A stretch of 64,000 bases of DNA, taken from NCBI GenBank assembly GCA_025642075.2, contig JAODUO010000037.1, positions 375,001-439,000 on the forward strand, given 5' to 3'. Shown here piece by piece: positions 14,501-28,900 of this stretch (position 1 is its first letter; every line of letters starts with the position of its first letter). The notes under the pieces were generated by a model, which worked only from the letters and a program-made list of their open reading frames with translations, made no database searches and was not told the DNA's origin. This DNA comes from Ridgeia piscesae (Eukaryota; Annelida; Polychaeta; Sabellida; Siboglinidae). A program made the position numbers and the translations under genes.

Positions 14501-17500
14501 GTTAGAAACATAAATGAGGTCACCGTAAGTGTATGAACACTGATGAAGGAATCACTCAGGAGAGGACAATTTACAATGTATTCTTTATTGGTTTCAACAG
14601 TAATTGACATATTTCTAAACATATATGTAACTCCCCTTGAGACCAGCATGTACCTACCTGCCAGGTGACATGAAGACTGCCCAGGTGAGAGTCGTCAGGG
14701 GCTGTGGCAGTCACCTTGGGTATCTGGGGCTTGTCAGGGGCTGAAACAATGAATCTCCAACTGTGATGTAAACAAGAGGAAGACCATGAATGAGATGAAG
14801 GTACTGGGTGGAATTAGAAGAGGAATAGAGAATCACAGCGATGTACACACTGTCATAGAGGCATGGAATGGGTGTTGCAGCTGACAGTGCGACAATCTAA
14901 TGTGAAAACTAAACATATCATCATCCTGGATTACAGGGAGACAGAGTGGGGCAAGACAACTTAAAAACAATAATGATAATACTAATTGTAAAGCTTCTAT
15001 AGTGCCTAAATCCTTAAAAGTATTCATGCTCAGAGGTGCAACAAACAAAATCATTTAGCTAGTCATACACGGGGACAGGCAAAAGTTGTCATTGAAACAT
15101 TCACAGATTTGCTAAAACGAGTTTGATCGTTAATTGTTTAAGTACTTTGTAGTAATTATACCCCATCAGGAAAATGTTCACCACATTCAAATATAATTGT
15201 CATACTTACACACACAAGCAGTCTTCACAGCAAGAGAAGGTCCAGCATTTCCACGTTTTGTCTCTTTGTTGTGTGTGGCATCGATTCTCACTTTGATATG
15301 ATACTTTGTGTTATGCTTCAAACCCTTGATGTCAGCAGTCTGACTACCTTGTCCAGCTGTGAATGGTCTAATCACCTCTTTAGTGTCTTGTCCATCTGCC
15401 GCCTCAACCACGTACTGGTAGTAACTCTCCAGTCCACCTTGCACAGCTCCTGACTGTGGCCAACTCACAGACACTGAGGAACTTGTCACCGACAGCCTCG
15501 TTGGAGGTGAAGTATAGTCAACTGTAACTGAAAAAAACAAATACGGTTTTGATTTATATGTTTACACCCTGTTAGCATTAAATAATTTTTAAATACAGTT
15601 CAATTTTGAAGCCATAAATAACTAATAAGTTGTCGTTTTAATATTACTTGCCATGTGTATGCTAGAGTGCCTAGAGTGTGTGCATGCATGCTTGTGTATG
15701 TATGCATGTGTGCATGCATGCGTGTGTATGCATGTGTACATTCATATGCGAGTGTGCTTGAAACTATGTGTGCATGCGTGCGTATGTGTGCACGTGTACA
15801 TGTGAGTGTGTGTACAAGTGTGTGTGTGTGTGTGTATGCAAAAACTGCATCTTTTTAAAGCTTTCCAAACGGACAATGTTATACATGTGCAAGCCCACAA
15901 TGACCATGTGAAATTCAAAATAAACAGAAAGCTATGAGCAACCTATATTACTACAAGAACAACATTTGTGAAATGTTGCATTGCTCACGTTATCTTAATC
16001 TTAAAAACTGTGTGCTTAAGCGCATGCATCATTTTTGCATATGTACATGCAAATACGAATGTAAATGTTGTGTTTATAAAATAAGTGTACAAACTGTATG
16101 TATGTGGGTCAGTGGCTGTTATAAGCATATAACAACTGTATTATTGTTACATTAATATTAATGTATATTAATTTAACATATTGACATTGTGTCCTATCCT
16201 GGAATGATATACTGACTATTGGTCAAAACCATTAAAAAAATGACAATATACTTACTAATTTCAGCCTTGCAAGTGTTGAGTCCATACCACTGTTGACAAC
16301 CTCCACTGCAAGAGCCGGTCAGTCGGTCACACTGGTCAGGATGAAGACAGTGTTGACTACACCTCTCAGCACAGTTGATGCCGTAGGTACCTGCGTCACA
16401 GTCTGCAACAACAGTGCTCTCAGTCTGACACCTGTTGAATGACAACACAATGTGATGACTATAATCCCATCTTAAATCACATTGGAGAAAGAGAACAGAG
16501 TCCGTACCTTGTTTACAATCTGGCATCTTCTTTCCAGCTTCACATTTGTCACAGCCCGTGTAGGAGTTGCAATTGCCTTTACATGCACTGGTGCAATCTG
16601 AAATTACAAATCATGTGCAATGTTTTTAAAAGTCATGGAAACATTCATAGACATTCTGAATTGGCAGTGCAAACCGGGTCACTCCTTATAATGGGTTCTA
16701 ACCTAGTCATCCCATTGATTGATTACATCCACTATTCTGTCTTGGTATTCCCATAACAATGCCTTTTGCTAGACATGTCTATCACACTCACATTCCTCAT
16801 TCCCAGCATCTATACAAGAAGTTTTTGTGAAGTTAGTTTGGCAATATATTTTGTAACAATAATTATGTGCCAGTCAGTGATGCTAATACTCTGGAGTCTG
16901 GACTTGGTTATACCCCAATATGTTTGTGTAATTTTTTCTTCTGCCATGTTTATGCCAATTTCCTAGCATTCTAATCAGTGCATAATAATCACAACCATCA
17001 AAAATAACTACACATAGTAATATAAGCAAAAAATACTTAATTTTCATAACAAAAATGTTCAACTTGTCTATACCAACCCGGCTCCTATGTTAGGTTCTAC
17101 TACCAAACCTATGAACTTCAGAAAGACAATAATTTGAAGAAAAAAACACCCCAACTAAGAGAATGGTGACATCTACACTGCCATTCCCAGGTCGACCAGC
17201 AACTGTTAACTGCGATAGTCTCCTTCTGCACAGTGCAGGTGTCGGACACAAGAAAGACACTCAACAAGCACCTGGATGGGCAGCTACAGAAGAATGTTGT
17301 GTTGCAGACTCAGCAGTACCTGGAAAGTTCATCTGACAAATGATTTATACTTTCGCTTTAGACGGAGCTGCTTGAAAACTAAACTGATGTTTTTTCTGTT
17401 GATTTCAAAGCAATTTTTTAAGGAATTTTAATAACTTTATAATTGTTCATTATTCCTGCTAATAATAGTAATATGACTAGTTCTTGTAATTCTATGCCTT

Positions 17501-20500
17501 TCCATTATTACAAATTATACGTAGGTACTCTCTAATAACCATGACACAATATACCATGTATGGATACCATAACTCAATAACATTCAAATTATGTATAACA
17601 TGCAAGAAATAACTGGAAGGAAATATACTGAACTGTTTAAATATGAAATTATTGCACATTTTGATACAATACACTGTGAAAAGTTAGCACCCGTAGCTCT
17701 GCGTTATGTCTCTAACGCCATCTCACACACCATCAACACAGTGTTTGAGACTCCCTCAAGGTGGTGGACAAAGGCATGCTGGTGTCATTACCGAAACCAA
17801 ACAAACAGCCTGGCCCTTTGTACAACCCCAGACTGATTCATGAAGCCCTATTGGAGTTCTCAACAATATCCACAAAGTCCTATCCACAGTGACTCCACTG
17901 TATCCAACACAAGATCAACTTGTTTACCATGCCTTATCAAAGTAGCTTCAAGCTGGCCCATAGCTGTGGGGCCTAGCAGATGCTATTGTCTGTAGTAATG
18001 TCATAACACTGGGTGTTTGTCACAGCACCGGGATTTCTACATGATGGGTACTGACATGTCACACACATTCGACACCACACTACGCCGCAGAATACTTGAT
18101 GCTTGTAGCAATGGTGACCTCTGACTTGTTCTCCACCTGACTGGTTGTAGCAATGGTGACCTCTGACTTGTTCTCCACCTGACTGGTTGTAGCAATGGTG
18201 ACCTCTGACTTGTTCTCCACCTGACTGGTTGTAGCAATGGTGACCTCTGACTTGTTCTCCACCTGACTGGTTGTAGCAATGGTGACCTCTGACTTGTTCT
18301 CCACCTGACTGGTTGTAGCAATGGTGACCTCTGACTTGTTCTCCACCTGACTGGTTGTAGCAATGGTGACCTCTGACTTGTTCTCCACCTGACTGGTTGT
18401 AGCAATGGTGACCTCTGACTTGTACTCCACCTGACTGGTTGTAGCAATGGTGACCTCTGACTTGTTCTCCACCTGACTGGTTGTAGCAATGGTGACCTCT
18501 GACTTGTTCTCCACCTGACTGGTTGTAGCAATGGTGACCTCTGACTTGTTCACCTGACTGGGTTTTAGCAATGGTGACCTCTGACTGTTCTCCCTGACTG
18601 GTTGTAGCAATGGTGACCTCTGACTTGTTCTCCACCTGACTGGTTGTAGCAATGGTGACCTCTGACTTGTTCTCCACCTGACTGGTTGTAGTAATGGTGA
18701 CCTCTGACTTGTACTCCACCTGACTGGTTGTAGCAATGGTGACCTCTGACCTGTTCTTCCCTGACTGGTTGTAGCAATGTGACCTGACTTGTATCCACCT
18801 GACTGGTTGTACCAATGGTGACCTCTGACTTGTTCGCCTCCTGACTGGTTGTACCAATGGTGACCTCTGACTTGTTCTCCACCTGACTGGTTGTAGCAAT
18901 GGTGACCTCTGACTTGTACTCCACCTGACTGGTTGTAGCAATGGTGACCTCTGACTTGTACTCCACCTGACTGGTTGTAGCAATGGTGACCTCTGACTTG
19001 TTCTTCACCTGACTGGTTGTAGCAATGGTGACCTCTGACTTGTTCTCCACCTGACTGGTTGTAGCAATGGTGACCTTTGACTTGTTCTCCACCTGACTGT
19101 TGTCGATGGTGACCTTGACTTGTACTCCATGACTGTTGTAGCAAGGTGACCTCTGACTTGTACTCCACCTGACTGGTTGTAGCAATGGTGACCTTTGACT
19201 TGTACTCCACCTGACTGGTTGTAGCAATGGTGACCTTTGACTTGTTCTCCACCTGACTGGTTGTAGCAATGGTGACCTCTGACTTGTACTCCACCTGACT
19301 GGTTGTAGCAATGGTGACCTCTGACTTGTACTCCACCTGACTGGTTGTAGCAATGGTGACCTCTGACTTGTACTCCACCTGACTGGTTGTAGCAATGGTG
19401 ACCTCTGACTTGTACTCCACCTGACTGGTTGTAGCAATGGTGACCTTTGACTTGTACTCCACCTGACTGGTTGTAGCAATGGTGACCTTTGACTTGTACT
19501 CCACCTGACTGGTTGTAGCAATGACTTGTACTCGTGATTGTACTCCTCCTCTTCTCTGGGACACAACTGACGATCCATGCAGTCAACTTGGTTGGAGATG
19601 ACATTCAGCTCCCCACAAGGCAACAGCTTACCCCTAAAGTTTACATGGTATCTTGCTGCAGTATCGTCCACTGTCTGACAAAACAAATACAAGCCGGACC
19701 CACCCATTTTGACCCCGTGCATGTCACTAGTGTGTGAATGTGTAAACGATATAGACTTCATAGAAGCCTCTTGACAAAGTACTGACCAGCTCCTGCAGTG
19801 AACTCTTACACCGTAACGTAACGAGAAGATGATATGCACATTAATATTCCTAAGTAACACCAATGAGACCAGAGATGGGTGTGATACACTATGAGGAAAT
19901 GAGCAGTTGCGATTCAACAAGAAGCTACAGTCACCGCTCTGCAACACAAAGACATGTAACATCAGTCCTTGCTAGGAAACACTGCATTGCAGTCATTTGG
20001 GAAAATCTGGATGTGTAACCCTAAAATCCTGTTAAGCTAACAAATCAAAGTGTGTAATGCCATGGTCGTATCAGTAATACTGTATAACTGTGCCAGCGGA
20101 TGGTGCCAGCAACAGGTACCACCTACATTCTGGGCATGCGGTGGCATAATGGGGTGTCAAATGAATTTTTTTGGATATATCACAGAATCACTGTCATTAA
20201 AAGTATAGAGAATTGCAGAAGTCAGTGTTCAGCCATGCATTGCGCAAGCCCGAAGAGAGTCCTACACAACAAGCCCTGCAGTTTGCTGTTGTCGTGTCAG
20301 TACAGAGACTAAATAGGCAGGCACACCAACAGCTAGGCCTACCAGGTACTGCACTCAGACATCAGAGAGACGGTCTTCAGGCTGACATCAGACAATTACA
20401 TCAAAAGGCCTTGAGACAATTTTTAACTATCAAAAGACCGAACAGGATGGAAGAACTTTTGAGGGAACTGAATGCAATTAAATCTGTCCACAAGACTATT

Positions 20501-21754
20501 CATAGGAACAGTTAATCGTCATCATCTCCAAAGTGCAAAGTTTATGTGTAATATACAATTAAAACATGCCTAGGCTACAGTGTTTTAGGTCAATTTCAAC
20601 TGAGTGTCTACAAACTCGCTGCAACTTGCAAGTATACACCCCAAACGGCACAAATTCATGGATGCCCATGTGGGTCAGGTTGTACTCCCCAGTGAGTGCA
20701 TCAGCCCATTCATCAATTTGTGTTTTGTTTATATTTTTATGTTCACAGACCTAGTCGTACCATTTCTCAATTAAGTTAAACAAACGAGTGTGATATTTAC
20801 ACATATGAACATGTCACCCAATTGTAATACAAAGTACAAGTATTGTATCAAGTACAAGCATGGGTACACCTACCTCTGTACTTGTATCCCTTGACAACCA
20901 CCTCACAGAAGTACATCAGATGTATCTTGTCACCTCCAACCTTCTTGATGCTGACGTAGCGGCCAGTTCCCTCACAAGGCAGTGTTACATTTGTGTTGAG
21001 AGGAATCTCTGCGGTGCGAGTGGCACATTCAGTGTGGTCGTCAACAGAAGGTGACGAGCCAATTCTAATTGATAAATGATGCAAATAGTTCATACCTAAA
21101 ACATAGCAGAACATTATTGTCAGTTACAAAAGTGGCACGCTCGGTGTGGTCATCAACAGAAGGCAAAGAGCCAATTCTAAATGATAAATGATACAAATCT
21201 CTGATGCCTGAAAAAGTGTATAACCTTATAAAAGTAATTTATCAGTCAGAAGTGCAACAGTTGTTAACAGTATTTTAATTCAGCAAACAGCAATACGGCT
21301 ATGGGTTATTATCCTTAACCATTGGCTAAACTAAAATGTTGCCACAGATACTACTCAATCAATTTGTTTTTAAAAGTAAGTGAATTTATACATGCAACAT
21401 AACAATCCAAAATATCGGTAACTCGGTAACTACATTAACATCTGCAATTTATTAATAGGAAACATACACTGGGAAATGTCTTATTATCAGTGCTTTACTA
21501 AACTTAATTTTCCAACAATAATTAATATATACCGTTACATGAAAAATGTACATAATCCCAATGAAAAAAAACACACTCTGACATAACCCCACACAGACAA
21601 AACCCCACTTGGACATAACCCCTCTCAGATATATAACAACATCTCATTCAGATTATCAGTCCTTGTCTTTTACAAGTGTTGCAAATAACAGTATAACATG
21701 TAAAATATATGTTATTCACACTACAATTTTTTATTTTAATATATCAATTGATGG

Positions 21755-21810
<56 letters not shown>

Positions 21811-21832
21811 CCATAATTGATATATTAAAATA

Positions 21833-21874
<42 letters not shown>

Positions 21875-21920
21875 TATATGCATATATATATATATATATA
21901 TATATGCATATATATATATA

Positions 21921-21968
<48 letters not shown>

Positions 21969-24900
21969 TATATATATGCATATATATATATACGCATATA
22001 TATATATGTATATATATATATATGCGCATATATATATATATTGTTTAGTGTAGAGCACAGTGGCTCAGGGGTAGAGCTTCGGACTCTCGACTACGAGAAC
22101 TCGGGTCCGAATCCTGTGCTAGTGTTAAAAATTTAAAACCTTGGGCACGTTTTTTCACTCTGCATTGCTCCAGTTCACTCAGCTGTATAAATGACTATCT
22201 GGCTATAGACAGTGGTGGATATTGTAGCATACGGCTGCATGCTTCCCAGAGAAGATGAGATGGTGTCTGATTGAACAGGTCTGCCAAGGAAGTAAAGTGT
22301 AAAGAGCTTTGAGCAATCCTGAGGATTGGATACTGCGAACTTACCTTTTTTCCTTTTAGTGATTCGCATTAATTAATAGTTTAGCTTTAAAGTGTTGTCT
22401 TTGTGATTTTGTCCTGTGACTTTGTTATCTGTGACTTTTTTACTTTATTACCTATATTCACGCAATCAATGCCCTACTTGGTCTGATCAATAAGAGCACT
22501 CAATGCCTTATTTAGCATAATCAAAGATTTCAAGGTCGTAATTTAACTTTTGTCACATGTCACCTTTATTCTATATCATAATATTATTATTTTTAATTTT
22601 ACCAATGAAGTTTGCACAGTGGGGTTTTGTCCATTATGCTCATTTGTTAGTGGGGTTTTGTCCGGGTGGGTTTTTTGCCGTGGGTGTTTTTCCAAGTGGT
22701 GTCATGTCCTGGATTCATGTACACATAGTGCAGAAACACTTGAACAACTATTGCCCAAACATAAGAACATGCCGTTGAGAGAATATGTGACTATGGCTTG
22801 AGGAGCGGTATATTTTAAATAATTTTGAATACTTGGATATCATTGCCCACTGGGCATTGCCATTTTATGATATAACAAGTGCACACAATCTTACCTTGTT
22901 TTTAGGGTGATACTGTTGTTTTGCCACATTGTTAAATGTTAATACGTATAAATGTGTTTATAGTTTATATTTGTTTTAGTTGATAAAACACCCGCTGTAG
23001 TACTTACCATCGTCCTTTTTGCCACTGTAAATGGTGACACTGCTAATGACGTAGTGGTCACCTAAGTCTACCATCCACCACGCACTGGTCCCTCTTGCTG
23101 TGTCAGGAAAAGAACAATGTGGTTTTCCCCCATCAACATATCCATCGAGTGATCTGTTGGCAACCATACCGCCATAGTGTCCAGTCTGGGTGGCAGACTT
23201 TTTAAATGCCAAGTTACCTGAAAAAGAGTCATGTGTTTAAACAAACGACTGATATGTCTTAATTGCAACACCTATGCTTGCAGGGGAAAGTGGACAAATG
23301 GAAAATGAGAAATGGTTACGTAATGGAACTATCTAGCTCACATAAGACTCTCAGTCCACGTAGACTGCGTGCAGCCCATGGGTGACTCAGGTGACGGTCA
23401 CATACATCCATGCATTGCTGTAGCCCATTTGGTCACCCTGCGTCCAGCACCTGTCTGTCTGCTGGCCATGTCCGGACTGCAGTTTTGTTTTCATTTAAAG
23501 TGAACTGCATTTTAGCATTGTAGATTCAATGATTATAGGTGATGCTGGTCCGAATATTGACAATTACAGTTCACAATGCAGTCTGATATGCAAGAGGATA
23601 ACATATTTTTCACATGAAACTGATTCGTGGTCCTTTGGAATTTTGACTTGAAAAGAATGTTTCTTTTGAACAGGCCATGATTGGCAAACACATTTAGAGT
23701 TCTACCACTCTGGTGTAAATCAGAATGTAGTTCGAGAAAATTATCTCTTGTCAGCAACTCTGTGAGACGGGGAGAGTGGCACCAGTATCATTCTTCAACA
23801 ACCCTAGAACAACTGTCACCTTGCTGCTTGACTACCCCCGTACTTGCAGTCGATTTCGGGGTTATGTCTTAGAAGCACCAAGTGATTTTGATGAATGAGG
23901 AGTGAGGACGCAGTGAAAACATAGATTGTCTAGATATCGAAGGGAGTAAGAAATCCAGGTTATGGTTGCCTATCGACGGACCGCTCTATTACCATGTTTT
24001 TCATCTTGCTGGGATAGTAGCCTATCATTTTGTCGAGTGTTGCTTTCACAGCTTTTTAGTTGATTGCAGAAAATTTCAGACAGAAAGTTTTCAGAAAGTT
24101 TCAGCCTTATCAGTGGTGATTGATTTGGGTTATTCCGCTTATAGCTTTCTCCTGGCCTATTCATCGATTATTACCATGGTTGGAGATCATTGTTATTGCA
24201 GTTATTACGCTCACCATCTACAGCTAATACTTCGCTGCATAAAGGTATATACTGTAACAGGTATTTTTCATGCCCTATTCTTGTTCTCACTCTCAGTTTG
24301 AATGGCACCATCCCAGTGACCGGGTTACATATCTATTGCTCTCGGTATGAAATAAGTGCATACACTGTATAACCTAAGGATTGCTAAGGTAGTGAGTTTC
24401 CAAATGGGTATATTGCAGATCCGCAGCATGGGTGTTTGGGGAGTGTTTTATATAAACAAAACATAAAAGTCTCGTCGAACTGCCATTAGTGGGATGTTAC
24501 TGGAATTTGTTTATCGAGACATTCAACATTTATTTCTGGAGTCGCATTCAACATTATGATGTCGAAGGACTGGGAATGTTACACATCACAAATGTCAGTA
24601 ATAAGATTGGTGATCCTGATACAGTTGATAAGACACATTAAATTATAAAAATCTTAATATCCTGCCTTAAAATGTGTAAATTAATCAATTAAGTATATAA
24701 ATAAAAGTAATGAATTAAGTATATACAATAAATATTAAATATTTCTTTAAAAGTTTTTTGTAATATGCAATATAGAAACAATAATTATATGTACTAAAAA
24801 TTGATAGAAAAAAATTAAAAGTATAAAAGTAGATGGAGAAACTAATAAATAAATAAATATTTCAACATGAATGTTGTATACAGTAGGAGTCTGGATCGAT

Positions 24901-25864
24901 ACAGTGATTACATATCATGACATAGACAACCTTGTACCATATTGAAGCCAACACATTTCAACTTGATAAGTGTATCCCGTTATCATACAGTAAGATAACA
25001 CCCTTCTATATATCTCTCTCTCTCTTCATCTCCCTCCATCTCTTCCTTCCCTCTCTCCTCCCCCTCCCTCCCCTCCTCTCCCATCTATCACCCCTCCCTC
25101 CCTCCACCCCTTACCTCTCTCCCTATCTCCCCTCCCTCCACATCTCTCTCCCCCTCAATAATTTTGCAGAAATCATTATTTATTAAGTAACATCACATCA
25201 AAGTCACATTATATGGTAGCAAGCACGACAAAGTATGAAATAAGTGATTATGATTTATGTAGTTTGACGAGGTAGTTTTGCTCAGAATGCAACTTTAAGA
25301 TGATTGATTAGATATTGATGATCACTGTTTCATTTCGTCAGCTGTTATGCTCAACAGAATGGTGTCTTGAATGGTTGTTAATGTTTCCTGCTTTACAGGA
25401 TATGCACTTTTTTTTCTTCTTCAAACAGCTATCATGGTAAAAAACAATTATTTTGCTTTCTTTCATGTTGTTCCATGGAGAGTGGTCAATCCTGCTTTCC
25501 ACAATACAGGTGCTTACCTTTGTTATTACATAAACCATTTTATTAGTTATGTACAACATATTGGTTTTTGTTAGATGTAACTAGTGATGCATTTGTTTTG
25601 AAGCAATGACGTAATTAAGCTGATGTCATATCAATGTAATACTAGGTTCCATACACAATACATAAAATAATAACACAATAAATGCATAAGTATTCATAAC
25701 ATGTTGCTATTTTGACTTGACAGTATGTGTGCTAAATACCATCATGAGTCTTTCTGCATGTACAAACTACAATTCACTAACAAAAACATATACAGTATAC
25801 TACTGTATTGTGTTTGTGTGTCTAATTATGTTGTATTTAAGACTTTCCTTGTGTCACACTCAGA

Positions 25865-25930
<66 letters not shown>

Positions 25931-25958
25931 TATATATATACTCATATATATATATATG

Positions 25959-25995
<37 letters not shown>

Positions 25996-28900
25996 TATGG
26001 GTATATATATTATACCCAGATAGCATGCCAATGTTACATTAACATTTGCATTTGGTTAGAACCGTTTGATTGTGGTTACAGTTAAACCTCTAACATTCGT
26101 GAAACGTAATTTTTTTGGTTTGGTTAAAACTGAAATGTTAGATTAACGTTAAACAAATGAGCAAAATAATGTTACAAAGCATTCGCATTTAAAAATTAAA
26201 CCAACGTTTCTACTAACATTACATTAATGTTAGATTAATGTTTGCATGCTATCTGGGTGTATTGACTGAGATTTTAAAATAATAGCAGCACTAATTTGCA
26301 TAAAAATGATACGTGGGACATTTTGCTGACTTGTGAACATACTTCATAGCAAACTGTTTTCTGTGTTTTTTTCCTGATGGGGTGCACAATACCCCTCATT
26401 CTGACTGCCAGGTCTTACTAATAACATAACTTTTGTGGAAAAAAAACTACAAAAAGATATGGGGATGTCTGCGTACGTGGGAATGTGACTGCTTACATAA
26501 TGCACATACATTCTATGATTATTCATTTATAAATTGTACATCAGTTAGTTGATTACATCTTGTGGACTGTCACAACATCAGGGCTGAGGCCAAATACTGT
26601 ATTACATGTGCCCTCTGCACGAATAAAAACGAATAAAAGAATTGGGCATATAACATTTCAACCAGGTAAACTGAACTTCTGCTACTCACTATTATAACCA
26701 TGACATAGATAGATAAACTTGTACCATTTTTATTTCACTCTTTTAAATGTATTTCCTGTTATCATACTGTAAGATAACAGAAGAGTGATGTAAAAACCAC
26801 CCACCTTTCTGACATCCTTCTCCACTGAATGGACCTCCTGCGTGAATGTCCTGTTCGCAGAATCCCTCTTCACACCCAGAGTCGCGGTGGCATTTGTCTC
26901 CGGACTGACAGTTGCAGGGTAAAGCACATCCATCTTCAATCCTCCCAAATCTGCACACGGCTGCAAGTATACAAAACAGAAAACTTCAACATTTACAACT
27001 TTGTATTATTTCATTCCAAAATCATTTGTAGTCTTGAATTTTTTCTGAACATTTTATAAATATAAATAATGTGACTGACAAAAGTCACAAGACTTACCAT
27101 TATATTCACTCATCATATTAGGAAACATACCACCATATAAAAATGGTACTAAAAACAAAACATGAAATAACTAGAATAGTCTGTGTATTTGACCAGTATG
27201 GGCAGGGTTCATCCAAACTGAAGTAACAAACTGAGGAAGTCAACATCCATCATAAAGAATTTACCAATGTCAACAGCATACACACATCAGACATTTTCAG
27301 AATGTCTTCAATATTCCTTCCAGTTTGAAGATATACCCGGGTAGGTCAAACATATGCAGTCATGAAATTATATTATATATATTTCAAACCAACTCGCTTA
27401 ACATGAATACCAACCAAGTTCACTGACCAATTTAGCTGGCAGTTCAGCAAAACCATTCACAGGAGGCGTCAATGTTATAAAGTAAGAGCAAAGCAACACA
27501 TTATTAAAGTGACACGAACCCTACATAACATCAGCCTATACTGCCGGCCACCGCATTCTTCACACTATTCTCCCAAACCATGTTTGTCACTTCTTCTGAT
27601 GGAATAATAATTAAATATCCCTATCTTAACATTGGAGTTGGCCTTCAACCAGTAATTTCACAACATGTAACGTTGCGTATTACAATTTATAATTCACGAT
27701 AGAAAGTGGTATTTTCCCATCTACTAACTGCTTTAGTAACAATGAGGATTACAACCGGGGCAAACAAATAAAGGAAAGTCGAGGGGGTGATTTGCACCAA
27801 AAACAAACCTGGTAAGAAGAATCGTAGGGAAGTATAGCGCGCTGGTAAGAGAAAATTGATGAAATGAGAGTGGAGATTGGAGTGAAGGAAAGTTTTAAGA
27901 AGAAATTGGTGAGGAGTACATGGGCTGGTCATGTGGAAAAAATTGGAGATGAAAACCTAGCTGGCAAAGACAGCAGATGCCCAGAAAGTGGAGGGGAAAC
28001 GGAGGCGAGGAAGACCGAAATTGCGATGTAGATTGCATTAGAAAAAAAGACCGGGAGAAGAATGGAAAAAATAATAGAAGGAATCAGAGACTGCTGACAG
28101 AGAACGTTGTAAGAGAAAAGTGAAAGGATAAAAAGACAATGGAAAAGGAAATCATGGTCAACTCACCCCTAAAGACAGTGATACCAAACAAATTACAACA
28201 AAATGCAATTTGGTGCTTGTCTAGTAACGGGACAACTACTACTTTGAATCCTTAATAGCCATTAGCCATCGTGCACATTGAGAAAAATGACTTTTCTTTG
28301 CTCTGTCAACTCTTATGCTGCGGCCAGTGACAGAAATGGAGAATTTCTTACTTAATCCTATTGGAATTGAAATTTTTGGCGAAAGGGTAGGACTGGGAAG
28401 GAACGTCTAACACAAGCATCCTGAAACCCACTGTACTTTGTGACTGTATGTATTGGTCCTTCGTTCCCACCATCCAATTTTTTTCAGGGATTCGGGGGTC
28501 ATGGCCCATTCATCCAATCCTCTAAGACAGTCTCATCTGGTCTTTCATCCAATCTTCTAAGACGGTCCCATCTGGTCTTTCATCCAATCCTCTAAGACGG
28601 TGCCATCTGGTCTTTCATCCAATCCTCTAAGACGGTCTCGTCTGGTCTTTCATCCAATCTTCTAAGACGGTCTCGTCTGGTCTTTCATCCAATCCTCTAA
28701 GACGGTCTCATCTGGTCTTTCATCCAATCTTCTAAGACGGTCCCATCTGGTCTTTCATCCAATCCTCTAAGACGGTCCCATCTGGTCTTTCATCCAATCC
28801 TCTAAGACGGTCTCGTCTGGTCTTTCGAACAATCCTCTAAGACGGTCTCGTCTGGTCTTTCATCCAATCCTCTAAGAGGGTCTCGTCTTGACTCTCATCC

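Noticed and set aside
18080..19564. Minus-strand frames of 465-494 codons made of [18 protein letters not shown] repeats
   Set aside because: The 42-bp minisatellite keeps frame because 42 is divisible by three. The plus strand gives the only meaningful flanking similarity (LINE RT).
21736..22058. Ile/Tyr-rich open frames on both strands
   Set aside because: Translation of TA dinucleotide repeats.
22053..22121. Functional tRNA gene
   Set aside because: The cloverleaf has an irregular anticodon region and the sequence continues into a repeated body and tail found at other sites, so it is a SINE head.
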